5,343 bases of DNA. It comes from Rhodobiaceae bacterium. Lineage in GTDB: Bacteria; Pseudomonadota; Alphaproteobacteria; Parvibaculales; Parvibaculaceae. The stretch covers positions 1 to 5,343 of the forward strand of contig NVSO02000221.1 of NCBI GenBank assembly GCA_002401305.2, in the 5' to 3' direction. Positions 1-5,343 of this stretch are shown piece by piece; positions within the stretch are counted from its first letter, which is position 1; the number at the start of each line of letters is the position of its first letter. The position numbers and the translations under genes were made by a program. The notes beneath the pieces are model-generated. The model searched no databases and was not told the DNA's origin. It was given only the letters and a program-made list of their open reading frames with translations.

Positions 1-49
1 GACGCAACTGGGACGGCGGAAATCCATCGGGGTTATTATTTCGCGTTAC

Positions 50-55
50 GAGGAG
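50..55 (+). promoter_or_regulatory. Strong Shine-Dalgarno of the porin gene
   Basis: GAGGAG lies 8 nt before the ATG at 64. This near-perfect anti-16S match fits an abundant outer-membrane protein and fixes the start codon. Confidence 0.8.
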
Positions 56-63
56 AATTCTCA

Positions 64-1350
64 ATGTTTAAAAAAGCACTGCTTGGGGGCGTAGCACTGG
101 CTGCTATCTCCGCAACGAGCGCATTCGCTGGTTATGATGTCAACTCTCGCGTTGACGCTCTGGAAAACGAATTGCGTGAGCTTAAAGCTCAAATGCAAAT
201 GCGTGATCAGAAAATGGACGAGCTGGAAACAGCGACTGCCGGTCTTGCTGACCTGCCTAAATTCAGCGGTAAAAAGCTGCAAATCACTTCAGCTGATGGC
301 AAATATTCCATCCGCTTTGGTGGCCGTATCATGCTCGACGCTTCTGGCGGCGACGCAGAACTCGACATGCAACACGGTTTAGAGTTCCGCCGCATTCGCA
401 TGTTTGTTGCTGGTAAAATTGCCGGTGACTGGAAATACAAAATCCAACTCGACTTTGATGGCGATGATGCCGGCACAACAGACTTTAAAGATGTCTACAT
501 TGCCTACACAGGCATCAAAGGCGTTGAATTGAAAGCTGGTCATTTCCATGCGCCACAAGGCCTGGAAGAAATGACGTCTTCCAAATACATCACCTTTATG
601 GAACGCACAGCCATGTCGGGCATGATGCCGTCACGTAATCTTGGTGGACAAGCAAGATTTGACGACAAGAAAAACAGCTTCGGTGTTGCTCTTGGCTATT
701 TCTCTGCTGATGACCTTGTCGAAGGCAATGGCGGTAAAGATCAATCTACTGAAGGCTTTACGGGTCGTGCTTACTGGGCGCCGATCAACGAAAAAGGCAA
801 GACATTGCACTTGGGCGTTGGCGGATCTGCACGTCACCTCCAAGAAAACGACATCTCCGTTAAATGGGCCGCTCTGCACAATGCAGGCAGCTTGATTGAT
901 TTGACAGTCGATGCGACTGACTTCGAAAGCTATACAAGCATCACCCCTGAAATCGCCTTTGTTTGGGGACCTTTCTCGGCCCAAGCTGAATACAGCGTCT
1001 TCAACTACTCCGGTGAAAACGGCGTTGCTGATATGGACTACTCAGCTGGTTACGTATTGGCCTCTTACTTTGTAACTGGCGAAAGCCGTCCTTACAAAAA
1101 GGGTGCTTTCAAACGCGTAAAAGGTAACGGCGCTATCGAATTGGCCGCTCGTTATGAATTCGCTGATGTTTCCGATAGCTACTTCGGCAACGACGGCGCT
1201 GACATGACAGCCTGGACCCTTGGGGCAAACTACTACTTCAACCCAGCTGTTCGCTTGATGGCGAACGTTGTTTTGGCTGACGTTGAATACAATGATGGAT
1301 CCTCTGTCGATGGCACTGCCTTCGGTTCACGCATCCAAATCGATTTCTAA
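64..1350 (+). CDS. Phosphate-selective porin O/P (OprP/OprO)-family outer-membrane porin
   Basis: Complete 428-aa outer-membrane channel protein. Residues 1-22 form a Sec signal peptide: a Lys-Lys N-terminus, a hydrophobic Leu/Ala core and cleavage after SAFA, just before GYDVNS. The mature protein opens with a heptad-like, charged segment (about 27-58) that predicts a short periplasmic coiled coil, as in many trimeric porins. Alternating amphipathic strands rich in Gly and aromatics follow. Family-typical stretches are EFRRIRMFVAGKIAGDWKYK (107-126), DVYIAYTGIKGVELKAGHF (143-161), LEEMTSSKYITFMER (167-181) and RNLGG (191-195). The chain ends in a strand with terminal Phe (RIQIDF), the usual BAM recognition signal. 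The ATG follows GAGGAG (50-55) by 8 nt. The protein is acidic and its codon choice (GCT, GGT, CGT, AAA) looks like that of a highly expressed gene. Phosphate selectivity is not shown: family members carry phosphate, pyrophosphate or other anions, and no Pho box is visible in the 63 bases upstream. Family call firm, substrate unknown. Confidence 0.9.
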   Translation: MFKKALLGGVALAAISATSAFAGYDVNSRVDALENELRELKAQMQMRDQKMDELETATAGLADLPKFSGKKLQITSADGKYSIRFGGRIMLDASGGDAELDMQHGLEFRRIRMFVAGKIAGDWKYKIQLDFDGDDAGTTDFKDVYIAYTGIKGVELKAGHFHAPQGLEEMTSSKYITFMERTAMSGMMPSRNLGGQARFDDKKNSFGVALGYFSADDLVEGNGGKDQSTEGFTGRAYWAPINEKGKTLHLGVGGSARHLQENDISVKWAALHNAGSLIDLTVDATDFESYTSITPEIAFVWGPFSAQAEYSVFNYSGENGVADMDYSAGYVLASYFVTGESRPYKKGAFKRVKGNGAIELAARYEFADVSDSYFGNDGADMTAWTLGANYYFNPAVRLMANVVLADVEYNDGSSVDGTAFGSRIQIDF

Positions 1351-1360
1351 GATCCTTTGA

Positions 1361-1399
1361 TCTGAAGAGATTTCAGACGACCTCGCAGTCAGTCTGACT
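1361..1399 (+). other. Two small hairpins in the porin 3' UTR
   Basis: Between the porin stop and its terminator there are two perfect short inverted repeats. TCTGAA (1361-1366) pairs with TTCAGA (1372-1377) around a 5-nt loop. AGTCA (1387-1391) pairs with TGACT (1395-1399) around a 3-nt loop. With the terminator they make three successive stem-loops in about 75 nt. Such a 3' UTR can stabilise an abundant mRNA or be processed into a small RNA; neither role can be shown from sequence alone, and stems this short also occur by chance. Confidence 0.4.
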
Positions 1400-1401
1400 T
1401 G

Positions 1402-1434
1402 ACCGTCCGGTGGATCTTCCGCCGGGCGGTTTTT
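1402..1434 (+). terminator. Rho-independent terminator of the porin gene
   Basis: An 11-bp GC-rich stem (CCGTCCGGTGG at 1403-1413 with CCGCCGGGCGG at 1419-1429, two G-U wobbles) encloses the 5-nt loop ATCTT and is followed directly by TTTTTG. A further A-U pair (1402/1430) can extend the stem. It lies about 50 nt after the porin stop and should separate porin transcription from dapB. Confidence 0.88.
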
Positions 1435-1467
1435 GTTGGGCCAGGCTTGGTCATTTGGAGCCCAATA

Positions 1468-1496
1468 TTTACGAATGAGCTCAGGCCTGATATACC
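1468..1496 (+). promoter_or_regulatory. Candidate sigma70 promoter of dapB-gpmA
   Basis: TTTACG (1468-1473) and TATACC (1491-1496) are exactly 17 bp apart; each matches 4 of 6 consensus bases. Transcription would begin near 1503, leaving a leader of about 27 nt before the dapB ATG. The site lies downstream of the porin terminator, where a promoter is expected. A weaker alternative is TTGGTC (1447-1452) with TACGAA (1470-1475). Confidence 0.4.
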
Positions 1497-1529
1497 CCCA
1501 GCACACCCTTTTAGAGACGGATACATGTG

Positions 1530-2348
1530 ATGAGCGATATCAAAATTGTCATTACCGGCGCAGCAGGCCGGATGGGCCGAACCCTGATCCGTCAGGTGAC
1601 CGAAACAGCTGGTTGCACGGTTTTTGGCGGCTTGGAACCGGAGGGCTCTGCCTTTCTGGGACAAGACACCGCCTTGCTGGCTGGATATTCGGAGCCAAGC
1701 GGGGTCTGCGTTACGTGCGACCCTCTGGAGCTGTTTGCCCAAGCGGACGCTGTGATTGATTTTTCTGTACCGGCTGCGACCGCTAAATTTGCGGGCTTTG
1801 CTGCCCAAGCACGTATTGTGCATGTGGTGGGCACAACGGGTATCGATGAGGATACCCAGGCACAAATCAAAGCAGCCTCTCGCCACGCGACAATCGTTCA
1901 AGAAGGCAATATGAGCCTGGGTGTGAACTTGCTCGGCGCCTTAGTGAAAAAGGTTGCAGCGACGCTCGACATTGAGTGGGATATTGAAATTTTGGAGATG
2001 CACCACCGCCATAAAGTGGATGCCCCTTCGGGTACAGCCCTTCTCCTTGGGGAGGCGGCGGCTGAAGGCCGTGAGGTTGACCTCAATGATGTTTCAGACC
2101 GGGGGCGTGACGGCATTACCGGCGCACGCGAAGCTGGACACATTGGATTTTCTTCGTTGCGGGGCGGATCTGTTGTGGGCGAACATTCTGTTATTTTTGC
2201 GGCTGACTCTGAACGTATGGTGCTGTCTCACATCGCAGAAGACCGCGCTATCTTTGCGCGCGGCGCTGTGAAGGCTGCCCTTTGGGGCAAAGGCAAAGGC
2301 CCTGGCCTCTTTGGCATGGCGGACGTTTTAGGGCTCTCAGACATATAA
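1530..2348 (+). CDS. dapB: 4-hydroxy-tetrahydrodipicolinate reductase (DapB)
   Basis: Cytosolic NAD(P)H-dependent reductase of the lysine/meso-diaminopimelate pathway, acting after DapA and supplying peptidoglycan and lysine. The complete chain of 272 aa matches the usual family size. Counting from the GTG one codon upstream (1527), the nucleotide-binding loop GAAGRMG is at 11-17, IDFSVPAA at 77-84, VGTTG at 101-105, the active-site signature [15 protein letters not shown] at 157-171 (His159/His160 and Lys163, the positions of the E. coli catalytic residues), and the C-terminal substrate-binding segment [11 protein letters not shown] at 210-220. I prefer the ATG at 1530 because AGACGG (1515-1520) sits 9 nt before it; the GTG at 1527 adds only one residue. 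gpmA follows 46 bp later with no terminator between, suggesting co-transcription. All key residues are present and the enzyme should be active. Confidence 0.97.
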   Translation: MSDIKIVITGAAGRMGRTLIRQVTETAGCTVFGGLEPEGSAFLGQDTALLAGYSEPSGVCVTCDPLELFAQADAVIDFSVPAATAKFAGFAAQARIVHVVGTTGIDEDTQAQIKAASRHATIVQEGNMSLGVNLLGALVKKVAATLDIEWDIEILEMHHRHKVDAPSGTALLLGEAAAEGREVDLNDVSDRGRDGITGAREAGHIGFSSLRGGSVVGEHSVIFAADSERMVLSHIAEDRAIFARGAVKAALWGKGKGPGLFGMADVLGLSDI

Positions 2349-2382
2349 TCTTTAAGCTGAATAATTACTTTCTAGGTAACTC

Positions 2383-2388
2383 AAGGAA
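2383..2388 (+). promoter_or_regulatory. Shine-Dalgarno that fixes the GTG start of gpmA
   Basis: AAGGAA lies 6 nt before the GTG at 2395. No in-frame ATG lies near the RHGQSEWN motif, so this site settles the non-ATG start. Confidence 0.75.
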
Positions 2389-2394
2389 TACGTA

Positions 2395-3027
2395 GTGGCA
2401 CATCTTTTGGTACTTGTCCGTCACGGACAAAGCGAGTGGAACAAACAAAACCTCTTCACGGGGTGGCGCGACCCAGACCTCACGGAACAGGGCATTGCCG
2501 AAGGCGTTGAGTCTGGACAAGCCCTTAAGGCAGGGGGCTATGAATTTGACGTAGCCTTCACCTCTGAACTTATCCGCGCCCAAAAAACCAATGATTTGAT
2601 TTTGAAAGAGATCGACCAAAAAGATCTGCCGGTTGTGCGCAACCAAGCTTTGAACGAACGCGACTACGGCGATTTGGCGGGTCTGAATAAAGATGATGCG
2701 CGCGAAAAATGGGGCGCAGAACAAGTCCACATTTGGCGCCGGTCTTACGACACACCGCCTCCTGGTGGGGAAAGCCTGAAAGATACGGCTGACCGCGTGC
2801 TGCCTTATTTCGACAAAGAAATTCTGCCACGTCTGCTGGGCGGGGAACGCGTGCTCATTACAGCCCATGGAAATTCCCTGCGTGCCTTGGTCATGCAATT
2901 GGAAGGGCTTACGCGCGAAGAAGTGCTTGCCTTGAGCATCGCAACGGGCGCGCCTATTGCCTATGAGCTGGATGATGAGGGTAAAATTTTGTCGAAGAAA
3001 ATGCTCATCGAACGCGAAGCTCACTAA
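2395..3027 (+). CDS. gpmA: 2,3-bisphosphoglycerate-dependent phosphoglycerate mutase (dPGM)
   Basis: Cytosolic glycolytic/gluconeogenic enzyme interconverting 3- and 2-phosphoglycerate through a phosphohistidine intermediate. The 210-aa chain starts with GTG after AAGGAA. The histidine-phosphatase signature RHGQSEWN (9-16) puts the phosphorylated His at residue 10. It is followed by [15 protein letters not shown] (19-33), [10 protein letters not shown] (56-65), [14 protein letters not shown] (86-99, acid catalyst Glu88), [14 protein letters not shown] (115-128) and the second active-site His158 in [10 protein letters not shown]. coli GpmA is about 250 aa; this short form, with a reduced segment between the Tyr-Asp-Thr motif and the second His, is the version I associate with alphaproteobacteria. 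The intact [15 protein letters not shown] and [14 protein letters not shown] segments favour a true dPGM over a generic phosphatase of the superfamily. It lies 46 bp behind dapB and is probably in the same transcript. Confidence 0.95.
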   Translation: MAHLLVLVRHGQSEWNKQNLFTGWRDPDLTEQGIAEGVESGQALKAGGYEFDVAFTSELIRAQKTNDLILKEIDQKDLPVVRNQALNERDYGDLAGLNKDDAREKWGAEQVHIWRRSYDTPPPGGESLKDTADRVLPYFDKEILPRLLGGERVLITAHGNSLRALVMQLEGLTREEVLALSIATGAPIAYELDDEGKILSKKMLIEREAH

Positions 3028-3071
3028 GTCTTTTGAGCTCGAAGCTGATGGAAACATCAGACAATGATTAC

Positions 3072-3101
3072 ACAGGCACAGCTTAGGCTGTGCCTGTTTC
3101 G
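3072..3101 (+). terminator. Stem-loop terminator after gpmA, with a short T tract
   Basis: A perfect 11-bp stem, ACAGGCACAGC (3072-3082) with GCTGTGCCTGT (3087-3097), has the tetraloop TTAG and is followed by only TTTCG. The stem is strong but the T tract is poor. It lies 45 nt after the gpmA stop in a convergent junction. The opposite strand also has no T tract after the stem, so efficient intrinsic termination is best supported for gpmA transcripts. Confidence 0.6.
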
Positions 3102-3130
3102 TAACAGGCTTCTGCCGACACGCCCCCCTT

Positions 3131-3176
3131 GCTCGACCGCGCAGGGTTCGCGGTAGGTGAGCGGCGTAACTTTTTT
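3131..3176 (+). other. Second, imperfect stem-loop with a downstream T run
   Basis: CCGCG (3137-3141) pairs with CGCGG (3149-3153) around CAGGGTT, and GCTC (3131-3134) can pair with GAGC (3159-3162) across an uneven internal loop. A run of six T follows at 3171-3176, reaching into the stop codon of the convergent gene. It could be a backup terminator for gpmA transcripts, but the 8-nt gap between stem and T run weakens this. Confidence 0.25.
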
Positions 3177-4023
3177 AACTTTTTGTTTTCTCACTGGTCG
3201 GCTGCCATTCCGGGGGCCCAAACAGACTGAGCCACAGCTCTCTTACCGAGCTTGAGGCGGACATGTCTGCGATAATCTCTCTCCAAACATAAAAGGTCAG
3301 AGTGATTGGGTTATTGGTTTTCACATTATTGACAAGCCCGTACACCACCTCTTCTTGTTCCTCGGCATAGGTGCCAAACAATCGGTCCCAGAGCATAAAT
3401 AAATTGCCGTAGTTTTTGTCAATGTAGGCGGGGTTGCTACCGTGGTGAACGCGGTGGGCTGAGGGCGTATTGAAGATAAATTCAAAGACGGCTGGCAACT
3501 TGCCCACACAGCGGGTGTGACCGACAACCCCCCACAGCGTGGCGATGACACCCACGACAACTGTAATGCTGGGATCAAAACCGATCAGGGGTAGCGCAAT
3601 GAAGAAAGGGACTTTGCTGATCGGGCCAAACCACGCCTGACGGAAGGCGACGCTAAAATTCATCTCCTCACTGCAGTGATGGTTCATATGCACAGCCCAC
3701 AGCGCACGCACGCGGTGTGAGGCGCGGTGGTAGCAATAGAATGTGAAATCGATGGCGAAGAATGCCACAAACCATTGCAGCCAAAGCGGCAGGGTCTCCG
3801 CAATATCCAGCAACCGAAATTGGTAGAGATAGAAGGACAACCCGAGTACAGCGCCCTTACTGACGCCTGAAATCAGGATGTTGCCGGTCAGCAAGCCCAG
3901 CGTGCCGCCAAAATCGGCGAGCTGGTAATAGCTCAGTCGGCGCCACGCTGAGAAGCCTACCTCGGCCAAAATCAGCACCACAATGATAGGGACGCCGACG
4001 GCATAAATGTCCGCACTACTCAT
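3175..4023 (-). CDS. Fatty acid hydroxylase / sterol desaturase-family membrane di-iron enzyme
   Basis: Integral membrane oxygenase of 282 aa. The three histidine clusters that bind the di-iron centre are complete: HRASH (99-103, HX3H), HMNHH (112-116, HX2HH) and HRVHH (190-194, HX2HH), with an extra conserved-type His at 169. Family context is also present: LWAVHMNHHCSEEMNFSVAF, FNTPSAHRVHHG, IDKNYGNLFMLWDRLFGTY. Hydrophobic segments lie near 8-24, 42-66, 78-97 and 135-167, so the His clusters should face the cytoplasm. I place the start at the ATG at 4023, not 12 codons upstream at 4059: AGGAG (4036-4032) lies 8 nt before it, and it overlaps the upstream tetR stop as ATGA. The family inserts oxygen or double bonds into lipid chains, sterols, carotenoids or alkylglycerols; the sequence does not say which substrate. 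The adjacent tetR suggests induced expression. Family call firm, specific reaction unknown. Confidence 0.88.
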   Translation of the reverse strand: MSSADIYAVGVPIIVVLILAEVGFSAWRRLSYYQLADFGGTLGLLTGNILISGVSKGAVLGLSFYLYQFRLLDIAETLPLWLQWFVAFFAIDFTFYCYHRASHRVRALWAVHMNHHCSEEMNFSVAFRQAWFGPISKVPFFIALPLIGFDPSITVVVGVIATLWGVVGHTRCVGKLPAVFEFIFNTPSAHRVHHGSNPAYIDKNYGNLFMLWDRLFGTYAEEQEEVVYGLVNNVKTNNPITLTFYVWREIIADMSASSSVRELWLSLFGPPEWQPTSEKTKS

Positions 4024-4637
4024 GGCAATAACTCCTGGCGAAACGCCCCTTGTGTCCAAAGGTCGATGACCTGTAGCAACGCATTTTTCCGGGTGAGATT
4101 GAGTTGATCACACACTTGGGCATCCGTGGCGTGAGTGATCATGCTCATCAGGGTGGAGAGGGCCAGGTCGGGGCTTAAACCCTCGCGCACAACCTCCACC
4201 AGATTGTGGCGGGAGCGCTCCAAAAAGGTTTTGTATTGTTGTTGGTAAACTTGGTAGGCCTCGGGGAAATCCCGCTCGAGTTGCAGCCAAAACTGTTCAC
4301 TGAAGCGGCCCAGGTGCTCCACCCAATTGAGCGCAATGGTTTCGATGCGTTGCTTGGGGCCGAGGCCATCCGTGAGGCCGCGCTGTTGCAGGGTGAACCA
4401 GCGGTCTGACCAGGCAGTCATCAACTCGCGAACGATATGATCTTTGGTATCAAAGTGTCGATAGAGGGTTTTGCTACTGATACCCAGTTCGGCAACTAAT
4501 TCACTGATGACCACACCCCGGGGGCCGACGACGCGGGCTTGGCGTTCAAAGGTCTCGAGGATCCGCTGGCGCAGGGCCGCCTCTTTGTCGAGAGTGGCCA
4601 CGGGTGGCGCAACGACGGTTGAGGGAATTGAGGGCAT
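4020..4637 (-). CDS. TetR/AcrR-family transcriptional regulator
   Basis: Complete 205-aa one-component regulator. After a Pro/Val-rich N-terminal tail (1-16), the DNA-binding domain runs from about 17 to 70, with the helix-turn-helix ISELVAELGISSKTLYRHF (44-62) followed by DTKDHIVRELM, the classic TetR pattern. The C-terminal 130 residues are helical, as in TetR ligand-binding/dimerisation domains, but give no ligand clue; members of this family often sense fatty acyl or other hydrophobic molecules. Its stop overlaps the hydroxylase ATG by 4 bp, so the two proteins are made from one message and the hydroxylase is its likeliest target besides itself. The ATG at 4637 has only a weak Shine-Dalgarno (AGG about 9 nt upstream), suggesting modest translation. 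No other Met occurs before the HTH. Autorepression through the upstream inverted repeat is inference. Confidence 0.9.
   Translation of the reverse strand: MPSIPSTVVAPPVATLDKEAALRQRILETFERQARVVGPRGVVISELVAELGISSKTLYRHFDTKDHIVRELMTAWSDRWFTLQQRGLTDGLGPKQRIETIALNWVEHLGRFSEQFWLQLERDFPEAYQVYQQQYKTFLERSRHNLVEVVREGLSPDLALSTLMSMITHATDAQVCDQLNLTRKNALLQVIDLWTQGAFRQELLP
4032..4036 (-). promoter_or_regulatory. Shine-Dalgarno inside the tetR 3' end that sets the hydroxylase start
   Basis: AGGAG on the minus strand (plus-strand CTCCT) lies 8 nt before the ATG at 4023 and inside the last codons of tetR. Together with the ATGA stop-start overlap it supports re-initiation or coupled translation and argues against the longer reading from 4059. 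Confidence 0.8.
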
Positions 4638-4670
4638 GATTGTGAGCCTGCGTTGCCGTAGAGTGAGTGG

Positions 4671-4694
4671 AAAATATAAACAACATAATATTTT
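4671..4694. promoter_or_regulatory. Candidate TetR operator (AT-rich inverted repeat over the -10 box)
   Basis: AAAATAT (4671-4677) and its exact reverse complement ATATTTT (4688-4694) are 10 bp apart, a 24-bp dyad that covers the -10 hexamer and the predicted start of transcription. Position and size suit a TetR dimer site that blocks RNA polymerase. The arms contain only A and T in an AT-rich stretch, so chance symmetry is a real alternative. Confidence 0.35.
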
Positions 4695-4713
4695 CCTAAT
4701 TTTCTTTCGTCAA
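4685..4713 (-). promoter_or_regulatory. Near-consensus sigma70 promoter of the tetR-hydroxylase operon
   Basis: On the minus strand, TTGACG (4713-4708) and TATTAT (4690-4685) are separated by exactly 17 bp; each matches 5 of 6 consensus bases. Transcription should start near 4678, giving a leader of about 40 nt before the tetR ATG. The surrounding DNA is clearly more AT-rich than the coding regions. Such a strong core promoter in front of a repressor gene is typical of negative autoregulation. Confidence 0.72.
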
Positions 4714-4822
4714 CTCTTTTTCGACCTCGCATTATCGCAGGCCGGAGCCCTCACAGTCATTACAAGGCGTTCGTCATCTCATCGGCCTTAACAGATGGGG
4801 TTTGATTTTGTAGGTTAGGCGC

Positions 4823-5343
4823 ATGAAAAAGACCGACATTGAAGAATTCTTCCGCCGCCTTGAAGAGGCGATGCCGGAACCCAAAACCGAATTGAATTAT
4901 TCCAACCCCTATACGTTGTTGGTCGCTGTGACACTCTCGGCACAAGCCACGGATGTAGGTGTGAACAAGGCGACTGACGCGCTCTTTAAAATCGTCCAGC
5001 ACCCTTCTGACATGGTGGAGTTGGGGGAAGATAAAGTGCGCGAGATGGTCAAGACCATTGGGCTTTATCGCAACAAGGCTAAAAATGTTGTCGCGCTGTC
5101 CTATCTCTTACTTCAAAAACACAATGGCGAAGTGCCCGACAACCGTGAGGCCTTAGAGGCTTTACCGGGGGTGGGGCGCAAGACCGCCAATGTGGTGCTC
5201 AACACAGCCTTTGGGCATTTGACCATGGCGGTCGACACGCATATTTTCCGGCTTGGCAATCGTACAGGTCTTGCGCCGGGCAAAAATGTGCTCGAGGTTG
5301 AAAAGAAACTCGTCAAAGTTATCCCTGAGCACTACATGCTCAA
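4823..5343 (+). CDS. nth: Endonuclease III (DNA glycosylase/AP lyase), 3' end cut by the window
   Basis: Base-excision repair enzyme that removes oxidised pyrimidines and nicks the abasic site by beta-elimination. The first 173 residues are present; the frame is open to the last base, so it runs off the window. It aligns without gaps to E. coli Nth as I recall it: TELNYSNPYTLLVAVTLSAQ (22-41), ATDVGVNKAT (42-51), KTIGLYRNKAKN (77-88), the helix-hairpin-helix LPGVGRKTANVVLN (114-127) with catalytic Lys120, and AVDTHIFRLGNRT (136-148) with catalytic Asp138, both at the E. coli residue numbers. The four cysteines of the [4Fe-4S] cluster (E. coli 187-203) would lie beyond the window. The ATG at 4823 is followed by KKTDIEEFFRRLEEAMPEP, matching the family's N-terminus. 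Its Shine-Dalgarno is poor (GG near 4818). It is divergent from tetR across 185 bp. Confidence 0.95.
   Translation, partial: MKKTDIEEFFRRLEEAMPEPKTELNYSNPYTLLVAVTLSAQATDVGVNKATDALFKIVQHPSDMVELGEDKVREMVKTIGLYRNKAKNVVALSYLLLQKHNGEVPDNREALEALPGVGRKTANVVLNTAFGHLTMAVDTHIFRLGNRTGLAPGKNVLEVEKKLVKVIPEHYML

Larger units (their letters stand above)
4638..4822. other. Divergent intergenic region between tetR and nth
   Basis: This 185-bp spacer holds the tetR promoter and candidate operator in its AT-rich left half. The right half (about 4735-4822) must carry the nth promoter unless nth is read from elsewhere. The best match there is TTAACA (4788-4793), 17 bp from TAGGTT (4811-4816), which would start transcription about at the nth ATG; this is weak. 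No convincing small ORF or RNA gene is seen. Confidence 0.5.

Noticed and set aside
34..39. TATTAT as a possible -10 box of the porin gene
   Set aside because: No acceptable -35 hexamer lies 16-18 bp upstream in the bases shown, and the real promoter may lie outside the window.
1389..1901. Minus-strand open frame of 170 codons through the porin terminator and the 5' half of dapB
   Set aside because: It runs across a strong terminator stem and antisense to dapB, with no domain signal and a Cys/His/Arg-rich composition typical of shadow frames.
2365..3057. Minus-strand open frame of 230 codons opposite gpmA
   Set aside because: It covers nearly all of gpmA, which has all catalytic motifs. The antisense frame is open because of gpmA codon composition, and its product has no recognisable domain.
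4739..4788. AGGCCG / CGGCCT inverted repeat upstream of nth
   Set aside because: Six-base arms separated by 38 bp are expected by chance and there is no supporting context.
4471..4791. Plus-strand open frame of 106 codons across the tetR 5' end and the intergenic region
   Set aside because: It overlaps tetR antisense over most of its length, its residues are low-complexity Arg/Ser-rich, it resembles no family I know, and the opposite strand encodes a clear TetR protein.
1..5343. CRISPR arrays, insertion sequences, tRNA/rRNA genes, toxin-antitoxin or phage-defence genes
   Set aside because: I read for direct repeats with regular spacing, transposase motifs and tRNA-like folds on both strands and found none. 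The coding capacity is accounted for by the six genes listed.

Overview
The window looks like ordinary chromosomal DNA from a Gram-negative proteobacterium. I favour an alphaproteobacterium of moderate GC content, possibly marine. Reasons: an OprP/OprO-type outer-membrane porin, the short (about 210 aa) form of dPGM phosphoglycerate mutase with a GTG start, and dapB, gpmA and nth lying close together. The taxonomic call is inference; no rRNA or other marker gene is present.

Layout. (1) 64-1350 (+): a complete phosphate-selective-porin-family gene with a strong Shine-Dalgarno, followed by small hairpins and a strong intrinsic terminator (1402-1434). (2) 1530-3027 (+): dapB (lysine/diaminopimelate synthesis) and gpmA (glycolysis), 46 bp apart with no terminator between them, probably one transcript from a candidate promoter at 1468-1496. 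A perfect 11-bp stem-loop follows gpmA. (3) 4637 down to 3175 (-): a two-gene operon of a TetR-type regulator and a membrane-bound di-iron fatty acid hydroxylase/sterol desaturase-family enzyme. The two genes overlap by an ATGA, so they are probably translationally coupled. A near-consensus sigma70 promoter (TTGACG-N17-TATTAT) lies upstream, with an AT-rich inverted repeat across its -10 box that could be the regulator's operator. (4) 4823 to the window end (+): the first 173 codons of nth (endonuclease III), cut by the window edge before its iron-sulfur cluster cysteines.

How the parts relate. dapB, gpmA and nth are housekeeping genes. The tetR-hydroxylase pair is the only accessory-looking part: it runs against the flanking genes, has its own promoter, and forms a self-contained regulator-plus-enzyme unit, probably for lipid modification. 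I see no CRISPR array, tRNA, rRNA, insertion sequence, toxin-antitoxin pair or phage gene, and nothing that supports a wholly new system. The most useful leads are the substrate and signal of the tetR-hydroxylase unit, its candidate operator, and the hairpin-rich 3' region of the porin transcript.
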